Source: Mycolicibacterium nivoides
GTDB taxonomy: Bacteria; Actinomycetota; Actinomycetes; Mycobacteriales; Mycobacteriaceae
Direction: 5' to 3'
Assembly (NCBI RefSeq): GCF_003855255.1
Contig: NZ_CP034072.1
Location: 3,446,198-3,510,197 of the forward strand
Length of the DNA: 64,000 bases
Shown here: piece by piece, positions 36,484 to 45,702 of the stretch
Layout: every line of letters begins with the position of its first letter
Numbering within the stretch: the first letter of the stretch is position 1
Made by a program: the position numbers and the translations under genes
Notes under the pieces: model-generated
Told to the model about the DNA's origin: nothing
Seen by the model: only the letters and a program-made list of their open reading frames with translations
Databases searched by the model: none

Positions 36484-37602
36484 ATGCCAGCTGTACCGGA
36501 GGACTTCGTTCCCGGCCTCGAAGGCGTCGTCGCCTTCACGACCGAAATCGCTGAACCGGACAAGGACGGCGGCGCGCTGCGCTACCGCGGCGTCGACATC
36601 GAGGAACTCGTGCGCCGCCGGGTCACCTTCGGAGATGTGTGGGGGCTGCTGGTCGACGGCAGCTTCGGCACGGGCCTGCCCCCTGCCGAGCCGTTCCCGC
36701 TGCCCATTCACAGTGGTGATGTGCGGGTGGACGTCCAGGCCGGGCTGGCCATGCTGGCACCGATCTGGGGCTACGCACCGCTGTTGGACATCGACGACGC
36801 CACCGCCCGTGACCAGTTGGCCCGGGCCTCGGTGATGGCGCTGTCCTACGTCGCGCAATCCGCCCGCGGTATCTACCAGCCCGCGGTCCCCCAGCGCACG
36901 ATCGACGAATGCGACACCGTCACAGCGCGTTTCATGACGCGCTGGCAGGGCGACCCCGACCCGAAGCACGTCGAGGCGATCGACGCCTACTGGGTCACCG
37001 CCGCCGAGCACGGGATGAACGCGTCGACGTTCACGGCCCGGGTGATCGCCTCCACCGGCGCCGACGTCGCGGCCTCGCTGTCGGGTGCGGTGGGCGCGAT
37101 GAGCGGGCCCCTGCACGGCGGCGCCCCGGCCCGGGTGCTCCCGATGATCGAAGAAGTCGAGAAGACCGGTGATGCACGCGCGGTGGTCAAGGGCATCCTG
37201 GATCGCGGCGACAAGCTCATGGGCTTCGGGCACCGCGTGTACCGCGCGGAGGATCCGCGGGCGCGGGTGCTGCGGGCCACCGCCAAACGCCTTGAGGCGC
37301 CCCGCTACGAGGTGGCCACCGCACTGGAGCAGGCCGCCCTGGCCGAGCTTCGTGAGCGCCGCCCGGACCGGGCCATCGAGACCAACGTGGAGTTCTGGGC
37401 CGCGGTGATCCTGGACTTCGCCCAGGTGCCCGCCTCGATGATGCCCGCGATGTTCACCTGCGGGCGCACCGCAGGATGGTGCGCGCACATCCTGGAACAG
37501 AAGCGACTCGGCAAACTCGTGCGCCCGGCCGCCATCTACGTCGGCCCCGAACCGCGCAGCGTGGAGTCGGTCGCCGGATGGGACAAGATCGCCACGTCAT
37601 GA
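36484..37602 (+). CDS. citA: Citrate synthase 2 (CitA-type)
   Basis: 372 aa, shorter than GltA2 because it lacks the N-terminal extension. Key regions: [27 protein letters not shown] with an active-site His, [16 protein letters not shown] with the second His, and [12 protein letters not shown] containing the catalytic Asp. Homolog of Rv0889c. Role: citrate or 2-methylcitrate synthesis; sequence alone does not separate these. Its TGA overlaps the ATG of the next gene. Confidence 0.93.
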   Translation: MPAVPEDFVPGLEGVVAFTTEIAEPDKDGGALRYRGVDIEELVRRRVTFGDVWGLLVDGSFGTGLPPAEPFPLPIHSGDVRVDVQAGLAMLAPIWGYAPLLDIDDATARDQLARASVMALSYVAQSARGIYQPAVPQRTIDECDTVTARFMTRWQGDPDPKHVEAIDAYWVTAAEHGMNASTFTARVIASTGADVAASLSGAVGAMSGPLHGGAPARVLPMIEEVEKTGDARAVVKGILDRGDKLMGFGHRVYRAEDPRARVLRATAKRLEAPRYEVATALEQAALAELRERRPDRAIETNVEFWAAVILDFAQVPASMMPAMFTCGRTAGWCAHILEQKRLGKLVRPAAIYVGPEPRSVESVAGWDKIATS

Positions 37603-38213
37603 CCGCCGCCCGCGACGTATTCGCCTCGGCAGCACACACTTTCGCCCGACTGGTGCAGGTGCTGCCGGCGGATTCGTTCGACGGGCCGGGCCTGGGCGAG
37701 TGGGACCTGCGCGCCCTGGTGGGCCACACCTCGCGCTCGCTCATCACCGTCAGCACGTATCTGCAGACCCCTGCGTCGACGGCCGATCTGGCCGGTCCGG
37801 TGGAGTACTACGCGGCCATGCGGGGATTCATGTCCGACGCCGGGGCCGAGGCCATCATCGAGCGCGGTCGGCAGGCCGGGCGCGACCTGGGCTCCGATCC
37901 GGCGGCCGCGGTGGACGCGCTGGCGAGCCGGGCCCTCGACGACATCGACGAGGCCGGCGATCCGTTGATCACGGTCATCGGCGGGTTCGGTATCCGGTTG
38001 AGCCACTACCTGCCCACCCGCATTTTCGAGCTCGCCGTCCACAGCCTCGACATCGCCAGGGCCACAGGCCTTTCGGCGGACCTACCGGATGAAGTGCTGG
38101 AGGCAGCCGGCGTGCTCGCAACGCAGATCGCGGTGAAGCTGGGCGAGGGCGAGACCTTGCTGATGGCGCTGACCGGACGTGTCGAGCTGCCGCGCACGTT
38201 CTCCGTCACCTGA
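37599..38213 (+). CDS. Maleylpyruvate isomerase-type (DinB-fold) protein, likely mycothiol-dependent
   Basis: 204 aa. Pattern of the mycothiol-dependent maleylpyruvate isomerase N-terminal family: WDLRALVGHTSRSLITVSTYL early and LPTRIFELAVHSLDIARATG late, which includes the conserved E..VH..D metal-binding residues. The ATG overlaps the citA stop (ATGA). Mycobacteria make mycothiol, so thiol-dependent chemistry is plausible, but the substrate is unknown. It may belong to a broader TIGR03083/TIGR03086-type subfamily. Confidence 0.8.
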   Translation: MTAARDVFASAAHTFARLVQVLPADSFDGPGLGEWDLRALVGHTSRSLITVSTYLQTPASTADLAGPVEYYAAMRGFMSDAGAEAIIERGRQAGRDLGSDPAAAVDALASRALDDIDEAGDPLITVIGGFGIRLSHYLPTRIFELAVHSLDIARATGLSADLPDEVLEAAGVLATQIAVKLGEGETLLMALTGRVELPRTFSVT

Positions 38214-38399
38214 CTCTGTCCGCCCTCCGTTCGCCGACACTACGGCTTCTGACGAGATCCGGGCCGATTTCGTCACAATGCGTAGTTTCGCGGTTCGTGT
38301 GCTTGTCAGACCCCGGTGGTTGCATGGGACTTGTCCGGCGATGAGATCCGCCCGCCGCGTGGGTCTGCATTGAGTCCGCTCACTGATCAGGAGAAGAAC

Positions 38400-38852
38400 A
38401 TGGCGATCGAAGTAACCCCCGCAGTCATTCCCCATCTGGTTGTCGACGATGCCGCCGCGGCGATCGACTTCTACGTCAAGGCGTTCGGCGCCACCGAGTT
38501 GGGCCGTGTGCCGGGGCCCGAGGGCAAGCTGATCCACGCCGCGCTCACCGTCAACGGATCCACGGTCATGCTCAACGACGACTTTCCCGAGTACAACGAC
38601 GGCAAGCCGTCGACGCCCAAGGCGCTGGGCGGCAGCCCGGTGACCATCCACCTCACCGTGACCGACGTCGAGGCAGTGTTCGCCAAGGCGGTCGACGCCG
38701 GTGCAGAGGTCGTCATGCCGCTGGAAGACCAGTTCTGGGGTGACCGCTACGGCGTCGTGCGCGATCCGTTCGGCCACCTGTGGTCACTCGGTCAGCCGGT
38801 CCGCGAGGTCAGCCCCGAGGAGATCGCACAGGCCATGCAGTCGGGGCAGTAA
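38400..38852 (+). CDS. PhnB-like VOC family protein (Rv0887c-like)
   Basis: 150 aa with a single glyoxalase-like module: VIPHLVVDDAAAAIDFYVKA, LNDDFPEYNDG, and DRYGVVRDPFGHLWSL at the end. Similar to PhnB/YjdN-type proteins and to Rv0887c by position. AGGAG six bases before ATG 38400 gives the start; an upstream in-frame extension is discarded. Activity unknown. The 186 bases upstream contain nothing else that I can support. Confidence 0.88.
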   Translation: MAIEVTPAVIPHLVVDDAAAAIDFYVKAFGATELGRVPGPEGKLIHAALTVNGSTVMLNDDFPEYNDGKPSTPKALGGSPVTIHLTVTDVEAVFAKAVDAGAEVVMPLEDQFWGDRYGVVRDPFGHLWSLGQPVREVSPEEIAQAMQSGQ

Positions 38853-38876
38853 CCCGCCAGGTGGCATCCTGAGCAG

Positions 38877-39419
38877 GTGATCGACGTCCTGATCGCCGAG
38901 CCCGGTGAACTGAGCCCCGAAGTGCTGGATTCGGGCGAGATGTTGGTCCGCTCGGCGTTCGGTGACGGCTTCCGCACGCACGACTGGCTCCATGGCGTCG
39001 ACGGCGTGCACGTGCTGATCACCGAGGATCGCGAACTGCTGGCCCACTCGGCGGTGGTGCCCCGCACGCTGCGCCACGCAGGTGACGTCTTCGACACCGG
39101 TTACGTCGAAGGTGTCGCCGTGCGCGGCGACCAGCAGGGCCGCGGCCTGGGCCGTCTGGTGATGGACCACACCGAGGCCATCATCCGCGCGCGACACGAC
39201 CTCGGTGCGCTCAACGCCGTGGAGAGCGCCGCCGCGTTCTATGCCGGCCGAGGCTGGCAACTCTGGGACGGTCCCACCCAGGCCGACACCCCCGATGGGC
39301 TGATCGACACCTATGACGCCGACGACCGGATCTTCCTGCTGCCGACGGACACAGCGGCCCGCGATCTCGCCAAGTCAGTGCCCCTGATCTGCGATTGGCG
39401 CAGCGGCGACCTCTGGTAG
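38877..39419 (+). CDS. AAC(2')-I-like aminoglycoside 2'-N-acetyltransferase
   Basis: 180 aa GNAT enzyme. The features of mycobacterial AAC(2') proteins are present in order: DWLHGVDGVHVLI (compare DWEHTLGGMHALI), LLAHSAVVPRTL, the CoA loop GYVEGVAVRGDQQGRGLG, the AFYAGRGWQLWDGPT motif, and the C-terminal LICDWRSGDLW. These enzymes acetylate the 2'-amino group of aminoglycosides such as gentamicin. The sequence is clearly divergent from AAC(2')-Ic and has a shorter N-terminus. GTG 38877. Whether it confers resistance or has a housekeeping substrate is open. Confidence 0.82.
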   Translation: MIDVLIAEPGELSPEVLDSGEMLVRSAFGDGFRTHDWLHGVDGVHVLITEDRELLAHSAVVPRTLRHAGDVFDTGYVEGVAVRGDQQGRGLGRLVMDHTEAIIRARHDLGALNAVESAAAFYAGRGWQLWDGPTQADTPDGLIDTYDADDRIFLLPTDTAARDLAKSVPLICDWRSGDLW

Positions 39420-39436
39420 CCGGCGTCTGCCCGGCT

Positions 39437-39482
39437 CGGCACAGTTCATACTGAGTGCCGCACATGCCCCGCGATGTGGCAT
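39437..39482 (+). promoter_or_regulatory. Two hairpins between the acetyltransferase and YkoE genes
   Basis: CGGCACAGT (39437-39445) pairs with ACTG..TGCCG (39450-39460) apart from a two-base bulge. ATGCC (39464-39468) pairs with GGCAT (39478-39482). The first may end the acetyltransferase transcript; the second lies close to the ribosome site of the YkoE gene. No thiamin-pyrophosphate riboswitch core is seen in this short gap. Confidence 0.4.
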
Positions 39483-39501
39483 TCAGGAGCAAAGGAGATC
39501 G

Positions 39502-40119
39502 ATGAGCACCCAGCCCGCCGGCACCACGCCGGCTGCCCGCGCGCTGAGCTGGCGGGTCGTGGACATCGTCGTCGCCAGCGTCCTCGCAACGGCGTCGGGG
39601 CTGGTGTTCGTCGTGTGGAACATCGCGTCCAACCCGATCAGCGCGCCGCTCACAGCGCTGCTTCCCGGCCTGCAGGCACTGCTCGCCGGGGGTTGGTTGT
39701 TCGCCGGCGTGCTCACCGCCCTGGTGATCCGCAAGCCGGGCGCGGCCTTGTACGGCGAGCTCGTCGCCGCCACGGTGTCGGCACTGGTCGGCAATCAGTG
39801 GGGCGTGCTCACCCTCGAGTCGGGCCTGGTACAGGGTCTCGGCGCGGAACTGGTCTTCGCGGTGTTCCTGTACCGCCGTTGGGGATTGCCCGTCGCACTG
39901 ATCGCGGGTGCTGTCGCGGGGCTGGCCCTGGCCATCAACGACCTCATCCTGTGGTACCCCGGGTCGGCGAACACCTTCGCCGCGATCTACACCGTCTCGG
40001 CGATCGTCTCCGGTGCGCTCGTCGCCGGCCTGCTGTCCTGGTTCGCGGTCCGGGGGCTGGCGAAGACCGGAGCCCTGAGCCGGTTCGCCTCGGGCCGGAT
40101 CGGCCCCGACGCTCGATGA
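39502..40119 (+). CDS. YkoE-type ECF transporter substrate-binding (S) component
   Basis: 205 aa with about six membrane helices. YkoE signature features: WRVVDIVVASVLATASGLVF and ALYGELVAATVSALVGNQWG, then AINDLILWYPG. In Firmicutes and Actinobacteria YkoE is the specificity subunit of a thiamin-precursor (hydroxymethylpyrimidine) transporter. AAAGGAG lies 6 bases before the ATG. First of three overlapping genes that encode a complete ECF transporter. Confidence 0.88.
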   Translation: MSTQPAGTTPAARALSWRVVDIVVASVLATASGLVFVVWNIASNPISAPLTALLPGLQALLAGGWLFAGVLTALVIRKPGAALYGELVAATVSALVGNQWGVLTLESGLVQGLGAELVFAVFLYRRWGLPVALIAGAVAGLALAINDLILWYPGSANTFAAIYTVSAIVSGALVAGLLSWFAVRGLAKTGALSRFASGRIGPDAR

Positions 40120-41600
40120 GCTCACCGCACGGCACCGGTGCCACGGTGACGGCGCACAGCTGGGGCTGGTGCCATGCCGGACGCGCCAACTGGGCCGTGC
40201 GGGACCTCGACCTGCGGATCGAAGCCGGCGAGCGGGTGCTGCTGCTCGGTCCATCCGGCGCCGGGAAATCCACTCTGCTGCACGGCATCGCCGGCCTGCT
40301 CGGCGGCGCCGAGGAAGGCCGGCAGACCGGCAACCTGTTGGTCGACGGCGTCGTACCAGCTGAGCAGCGCCACCGGATCGGCATGGTGCTCCAGGATCCC
40401 GACTCCCAGGTGATCCTGTCCCGGGTCGGTGACGACGTCGCCTTCGGCATGGAAAACTTCGGTGTCGAGCGCGACCAGATCTGGCCCCGAGTCCGAACCG
40501 CGCTCGACGCCGTCGGGCTGAATCTCGGTTTGTCCCAATCCACTTCGGAGCTGTCCGGCGGACAGAAGCAACGCCTCGCGCTGGCCGGGGTGATCGCCAT
40601 GGACCCCGGGCTCATCCTGCTCGACGAACCTACGGCCAACCTCGACCCCGCGGGCGTCGTCGAGGTACGGGACGCCGTCGCCGAATCGGCCGCCCGCACC
40701 GGCGCGACGCTCATCGTCATCGAGCACCGCACGGAGACATGGCTGCCGGTCATCGACCGGGTCATCGTGCTCGGCACCGACGGTGAGGTGATCGCCGACG
40801 GAACCCCCGACCAGACCATCCGGCGCAACCACGACTACCTGGTCCGATCGGGTGTCTGGGTACCCGATACCCCGCTGCCCGAGATCACCCGCCACCGATC
40901 TCATTCGGCCGAAACTCTTCTGTGCGCAGCAGATCTGGCTCTGGCGCACCCCGGCGATCCCCCGATGCACATCGGTCTGAACTTCGAGATCGATGCCGGC
41001 CAGACCACGGTGATCACCGGCCCGAACGGAGCCGGCAAGTCGACACTGGCGCTCACCATCGGCGGGCTGTTGCCCGTGCCGGCCGGCCGGCTCGAGGCGC
41101 GGGCAGGCTTCGCACCCTCGCCGTCGCGGCGACAACCCGTCAAGTGGCGGTCGAAAGAGCTGCTCACCCGGATCGGCAGCGTGTTCCAGGATCCCGAGCA
41201 CCAGTTCCTCGCCGGCACAGTGCGCGACGAACTCGCGTTGGGCCCCAAAGCGATCAAGCTCGGCGCCGCCGAGATCACCACGCGCACCGACGAACTGCTC
41301 GAACGCCTGCACCTGACCCACCTCGCCGCGGTGAACCCCTACACCCTCTCCGGCGGTGAGAAGCGCCGCCTGTCGGTGGCCACGATGCTGGCGACCGCGC
41401 CCAAGGTGATCATCCTCGACGAGCCCACCTTCGGTCAGGACCGCCGCACCTGGGAGGAACTGACCCGGCTGCTGGCCGAGATCGCCGACGCCGGAACGGC
41501 CGTCGTCGCGGCCACCCACGATCTGGACTTCGCCGCTCTGCTGGCCGACGCCCGGCTCGAGCTGCCGGACTGGGACCCCACCGCGGAGACGCCGTCGTGA
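40116..41600 (+). CDS. YkoD-type double ATPase of ECF transporter
   Basis: 494 aa with two fused ABC ATPase domains. Domain 1 (about 15-235): Walker A GPSGAGKST, signature LSGGQKQR, Walker B LILLDEPTANLD. Domain 2 (about 265-490): Walker A GPNGAGKST, signature LSGGEKRR, Walker B VIILDEPTFGQD. It powers uptake through YkoE with YkoC. ATG 40116 overlaps the upstream TGA; the frame before it is a shadow. Both sites look catalytically complete. Confidence 0.92.
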   Translation: MSSPHGTGATVTAHSWGWCHAGRANWAVRDLDLRIEAGERVLLLGPSGAGKSTLLHGIAGLLGGAEEGRQTGNLLVDGVVPAEQRHRIGMVLQDPDSQVILSRVGDDVAFGMENFGVERDQIWPRVRTALDAVGLNLGLSQSTSELSGGQKQRLALAGVIAMDPGLILLDEPTANLDPAGVVEVRDAVAESAARTGATLIVIEHRTETWLPVIDRVIVLGTDGEVIADGTPDQTIRRNHDYLVRSGVWVPDTPLPEITRHRSHSAETLLCAADLALAHPGDPPMHIGLNFEIDAGQTTVITGPNGAGKSTLALTIGGLLPVPAGRLEARAGFAPSPSRRQPVKWRSKELLTRIGSVFQDPEHQFLAGTVRDELALGPKAIKLGAAEITTRTDELLERLHLTHLAAVNPYTLSGGEKRRLSVATMLATAPKVIILDEPTFGQDRRTWEELTRLLAEIADAGTAVVAATHDLDFAALLADARLELPDWDPTAETPS

Positions 41601-42340
41601 TCAATCCGGTCGCACGACTGCTGACTGCCCTGATCATCGCGGGTGCCCTGGTGCTCTCGGTGGACTGGGTGTCGGCGCTGACGGCACTCGTCGGTGAGAT
41701 CGTGCTGTTCACCGCGGTCGGTGTGCGACTCCGCGCAGCGCTGGCCCGGAGCGCCGTGGTCGTCGTCGCGGCCGCACTCACCGCTGTCACCATCCTGCTC
41801 TACGGGCAGACCAGCGGAACCGTGTACTGGCACTTCTTCCTCGTCACCGTCAGCGACGGGTCGATCGCCCTCGCGGTGGCCACTTTCCTTCGCGTGCTGG
41901 CGATCGCGCTGCCCTCGGTCATCCTGTTCATCGACGTCGAATCGACCGAATTGGCAGACGGTTTGGGCCAGGTGCTGCGACTACCCGCCCGGTTCGTGAT
42001 CGGTGCACTGGCCGGCCTGCGGATGGTCGGGCTGCTCGGGCAAGACTGGCGGTACCTCGGCTATGCCCGGCGGGCCCGCGGCGTCGCCGATCACGCCAGG
42101 GTGCGGCGGATCGCGGGGCAGTCGTTCGCGCTGCTGGTGTTCGCCGTGCGCCGCGGGTCGAAGCTCGCCACCGCGATGGAAGCGCGCGGGTTCGGCGCCT
42201 ACCCACAACGGACCTGGGCTCGCCCATCACCCTTCGGCGCACGTGAATTCGCCCTGATCGCCTCGGGATTCGTCATCGCGGCAGCAGCGATCGCGGTGTC
42301 GCTGGCGTGCGGAACATGGAACTTCATTGGCACTCGATGA
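41597..42340 (+). CDS. YkoC-type ECF transporter transmembrane (T) component
   Basis: 247 aa, about five or six membrane helices. The coupling-helix motifs typical of EcfT are visible: RRARGVADHARVRRIAG and KLATAMEARGFGAYPQRT. It joins the ATPase to the S component. GTG 41597 overlaps the YkoD stop by four bases. The next gene overlaps its end by 14 bases. Confidence 0.88.
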   Translation: MINPVARLLTALIIAGALVLSVDWVSALTALVGEIVLFTAVGVRLRAALARSAVVVVAAALTAVTILLYGQTSGTVYWHFFLVTVSDGSIALAVATFLRVLAIALPSVILFIDVESTELADGLGQVLRLPARFVIGALAGLRMVGLLGQDWRYLGYARRARGVADHARVRRIAGQSFALLVFAVRRGSKLATAMEARGFGAYPQRTWARPSPFGAREFALIASGFVIAAAAIAVSLACGTWNFIGTR

Positions 42341-42878
42341 CATCCTGCGCCGCCTCGGTGCGTCCGCGACGACGGTCCTGATCGACGGCCGTTCTGGGTC
42401 CGGCAAGTCGACGCTGGCGATCGACCTGCACAACGAGTGGACCGACAGTGTCGTCGTCCGGCTCGACGACATCTACCCGGGCTGGGACGGACTGCTCTGG
42501 GCCGCAGATCATGTGCGGCGATCACTGCTCGCGCCGCGGGCCGCGGGCCGCACCGGACGCTGGCGGCAATGGGATTGGGCGACGGCTGCGCCCAGCGGCC
42601 GGCACGCGATAGAACCGGGACAACGCCTCATCGTCGAGGGCATCGGTGCGCTCACCCCGGCCACCCGGGCCCTGGCAGATCTGGGCATCTGGGTCGATGC
42701 CGACGACGCCGAGCGCAAGCGCCGGGCACTGGAGCGCGACGGCGACACCTACCGGCCGCACTGGGACCGGTGGGCCGCCCAGGAGGACGAGTTCATCACC
42801 CGGTTCCAGCCGAGGGCGTGCGCCGACCTGATCGCGGTACCCACCGCACGCGGATTCGGATTCACCGCGCCCGGTTAG
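42327..42878 (+). CDS. P-loop kinase, uridine-kinase-like
   Basis: 183 aa. Walker A GRSGSGKST at about residues 21-29, RLDDIYPGWDGL after it, and a later WVDADDAERKRRALERDG segment, as in small uridine/pantothenate-kinase-like proteins. The only in-frame start near the 5' end is TTG 42327, which overlaps the YkoC gene by 14 bases, so it is coupled to the transporter. A role in phosphorylating an imported pyrimidine-type compound is an appealing inference, not shown. Ends in a four-base convergent overlap with fprB. Confidence 0.75.
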   Translation: MALDDILRRLGASATTVLIDGRSGSGKSTLAIDLHNEWTDSVVVRLDDIYPGWDGLLWAADHVRRSLLAPRAAGRTGRWRQWDWATAAPSGRHAIEPGQRLIVEGIGALTPATRALADLGIWVDADDAERKRRALERDGDTYRPHWDRWAAQEDEFITRFQPRACADLIAVPTARGFGFTAPG

Positions 42879-44533
42879 CGCAGACCGGCCAGAACCCTCT
42901 GCCGCACTGTCGGTTTCGGTGCAGTCGCTGCGACGGCGATCATCTCGTCGACCGAGGTGAACTTGTCGCGCGGCCGGTCCTCGCCACCGCGGGCGATCTC
43001 GGCGGCATCGATCGCCTGCCATCCGGCAGCGTCCACCATGGCGGGCTGGCGCGTCCGCACCAGCTTCTCCAGGGCGGCCGGCTTGTGCACCGGATCGGTC
43101 AGCACACCGGCGTTGTAGTCGTCGACCAGCTGATGCACGGTCTGTGCCGCACACGATTTGTTGGTGCCGATGAAGCCGGTGGGCCCGCGCTTGATCCAGC
43201 CGGCCACGTACGCGCCGGCCGTGTCGCGGACACGTCCGCCGTCATTGGGCACGATGGCGGCGGCGTCGTCGAACGGAAGATCGGCAATTGCCTTGCCGCG
43301 ATACCCGATCGAGGTCAGCACAAGACCGGCGTCGAGCGTGCGCACCTCATCGGTACCCGTCACGCCGAATTCGATCCCGCTGACCCTGTCCTCGCCCAGC
43401 ACACGCTGCGGGGTGAGCCGGTACGCCAGCCGGATCCGCGGCCGGGTCAGCGGCGCGGAGGCATCGCCCAGCTTGGCCAGGATCTCCAGCTTGTTGCGGG
43501 TCAACGGATCCGTCTCGCGGGCCAGGTCCGCCACCACCAGCTGGTGATCGGCCTCGTCGAGCACGACGTCGCAGCTCGCGGTCAGACCGATCAGCTCGGG
43601 CAGGGTGAAGGCCGACTCCGCGGGGCCGCGGCGGGCCGCGATCACGACCTCGGAGACCTTTGAAGTGCGCAGGGTCGCCAGCGCATGATCGGAGATATCG
43701 GTGCGGGCCAACGCATCCGGATCGGTGGTGAGCACCCGGGCCACGTCGAATGCGACGTTGCCGTTGCCCACGATGACGACCCGCTCATGGCTGAGGTCCA
43801 CCGGCAGGTCGGTGAACTCGGGGTGTCCGTTGATCCAGGCCACCATCTCGGTCGCCGTGCCCGTGCCGGCCAGCCCCATGCCGTCGATCTCGAGCCGACG
43901 ATCGTTGGGCGCGCCCACCGCGTACAACACGGCGTGGTGATGCTCCAACAGGTCGGCATGCGACAGGTGCTTGCCCACCTCGACGTTGAGGAAGAACTTG
44001 AATCCCTGCTGCTTGCCGATGACGTCGAAAAGCTGGGTGACCCGCTTGGTGCTCTGGTGGTCCGGTGCGACACCGGCCCGCACCAGCCCGTAGGGCGTGG
44101 GCAGCTTCTCGAACACATTTACCCGCACGCCGCGCTGGGTCAGCAGTTCGTCAGCCGCGTACATGGCGGCCGGGCCGGAGCCCACGATCGCCACCGTCAA
44201 CGGCCCACCGGAATGCGCCGCCACCTTCGGCGCCGCGATCACCGGCGCCAGCTTGGACGTCGGCGGCAGCTTGCCTTCGCGCTTCGGGTAGAAGGCGGCG
44301 TTGAGCTCGATGAACGGCAGCTGCTTCTCGGTCAGCCGGGTGTCGGCCGCGATCGCACCGACCGGGCAGGCACTGACGCATGCGCCGCAGTCCACACATG
44401 CCTCGGGATCGATGTAGAGCATCTCGGCCGTCGCGAAGCCCGGCTCATCCGGTGACGGATGGATGCAGTTCACCGGGCACGCGTAGACACAGGACCCGTC
44501 GCTACAACACGACTGGGTGATCACATGGGGCAT
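42875..44533 (-). CDS. fprB: Ferredoxin/ferredoxin-NADP reductase FprB
   Basis: 552 aa fusion. Residues 1-65 carry a bacterial ferredoxin domain with SCVYACPVNCIHP and CVDCGACVSACPVGAI clusters. From about residue 105 comes an adrenodoxin-reductase-like flavoenzyme: VAIVGSGPAAMYAADEL, the NADP fold VVIVGNGNVAFDVARVL, and the C-terminal GWIKRGPTGFIGTNK. It transfers electrons from NADPH to iron-sulfur proteins or oxygenases. Homolog of Rv0886. The adjacent diiron oxygenase gene is a natural candidate acceptor. Confidence 0.96.
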   Translation of the reverse strand: MPHVITQSCCSDGSCVYACPVNCIHPSPDEPGFATAEMLYIDPEACVDCGACVSACPVGAIAADTRLTEKQLPFIELNAAFYPKREGKLPPTSKLAPVIAAPKVAAHSGGPLTVAIVGSGPAAMYAADELLTQRGVRVNVFEKLPTPYGLVRAGVAPDHQSTKRVTQLFDVIGKQQGFKFFLNVEVGKHLSHADLLEHHHAVLYAVGAPNDRRLEIDGMGLAGTGTATEMVAWINGHPEFTDLPVDLSHERVVIVGNGNVAFDVARVLTTDPDALARTDISDHALATLRTSKVSEVVIAARRGPAESAFTLPELIGLTASCDVVLDEADHQLVVADLARETDPLTRNKLEILAKLGDASAPLTRPRIRLAYRLTPQRVLGEDRVSGIEFGVTGTDEVRTLDAGLVLTSIGYRGKAIADLPFDDAAAIVPNDGGRVRDTAGAYVAGWIKRGPTGFIGTNKSCAAQTVHQLVDDYNAGVLTDPVHKPAALEKLVRTRQPAMVDAAGWQAIDAAEIARGGEDRPRDKFTSVDEMIAVAATAPKPTVRQRVLAGLR

Positions 44534-44563
44534 AAAAAACCTTCGAACCCTCCGGGAGGAGCT

Positions 44564-45580
44564 TTAGGCGACCGAGACCAGGTGCTCGCGCTGTGGCTCG
44601 CTACGGTAACGGCTCGGCGGCCCGTCGATCTTGCAGATCCGCCAGATGAGCTTTGCGATCGGGTTCATCAGGCCGGTGTCCTGGCAGAGCATGCGGACAT
44701 CGCCGAACATGTCCCGCAGCATCTTGCGCGACTCGGGCGAACCGAAGAACAGGTCCTTGCGCACCGAGCGCGGGATGTCGAATTCCTTCCAGAACGCCCG
44801 CGGCGGCACGATGATGGCCGAGCACAGGATGCGCATGGTCAGCGGCACGAACAGCGACAGGATCCAGCGCTGTCTGCGACGCAGGTTCGGCACCCGCTTG
44901 TGCAGGTACTGGTGCGCGAACGAGATGTGGCGGGCCTCCTCGGCGACGTGAATCGCCATGACCCGTTCCATGATCGGATGCAGGGCCTTGCCCTCGCGCA
45001 GCACGTTCTTCTGCGTGTGGTCGATGGGCTCCTCGCCGGCGAGGACGCCGAAGAAGAACGGGATCGGCAGCGGGCCCGCGGCCAGCGGGATGAGCGGCTG
45101 AAGCCACTTGAGCAGCCGCGGCATGCCCGGCACATCCATGCCGATCCGGTTCACCATCTCCTGGAACATCAGGGTGTGGTTGCACTCCTCGACGGATTCG
45201 TGCAGGCAGTACCGGTACTCCGGCGAACCGTTGGGCACCCAGAACGAGTACTCCATCAGGCCGCGGATCAGGATGTTCTCGAAGTGCAGGCCCACCTTGG
45301 CGACGTTGGCCTGGCGCCACATGCCGATCTGGATCTGCCGCTCGACCGGCTGCGCCTGGTACCACGCGTGACCACCCATCGGGTCGGTCGACGGCAGGAT
45401 CCAGCGCGGATCGTTCGGGATCACCGCAAACTCGGGCGAATCCCACTCGATGTCCTTGTACGGGTTGAAGTTGCGTCGCACCGACCCGTCGGACAGTGTC
45501 GCGAGCATGTCGACGTACTCAATATCGTCGCTGACGTCCATGTTCTTGCGCCAACGCCTGACCATCTTGGTCCGAGCCAT
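44564..45580 (-). CDS. AurF-like diiron oxygenase (Rv0885-like)
   Basis: 338 aa, predicted helical. Two metal-binding motifs are visible: ESVEECNH and EEARHISF, plus an earlier Glu in LHFENILIRG, the ligand pattern of AurF-type (PF11583) diiron N-oxygenases. Homolog of Rv0885. The 30-base gap to fprB, in the same direction, suggests that FprB supplies electrons. The substrate is unknown; a hydrophobic stretch (PLIPLAAGPLPIPFFFGVL) could line a lipid-like pocket or touch the membrane. Confidence 0.85.
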   Translation of the reverse strand: MARTKMVRRWRKNMDVSDDIEYVDMLATLSDGSVRRNFNPYKDIEWDSPEFAVIPNDPRWILPSTDPMGGHAWYQAQPVERQIQIGMWRQANVAKVGLHFENILIRGLMEYSFWVPNGSPEYRYCLHESVEECNHTLMFQEMVNRIGMDVPGMPRLLKWLQPLIPLAAGPLPIPFFFGVLAGEEPIDHTQKNVLREGKALHPIMERVMAIHVAEEARHISFAHQYLHKRVPNLRRRQRWILSLFVPLTMRILCSAIIVPPRAFWKEFDIPRSVRKDLFFGSPESRKMLRDMFGDVRMLCQDTGLMNPIAKLIWRICKIDGPPSRYRSEPQREHLVSVA

Positions 45581-45702
45581 GTTGCAGACCTCTCTATAAT
45601 CGTCTGAGGTTTACATCTACCCACTTGTTGTACAAACGGTACCGCAGGTATCGAGTAAAAGTCCATGCCTGATTTGATTCGTTTGCCGATTGGTAACCGC
45701 AC

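Noticed and set aside
39420..39501. TPP riboswitch upstream of ykoE
   Set aside because: The gap is only 82 bases and lacks the conserved thi-box sequence CTGAGA and its partner blocks.
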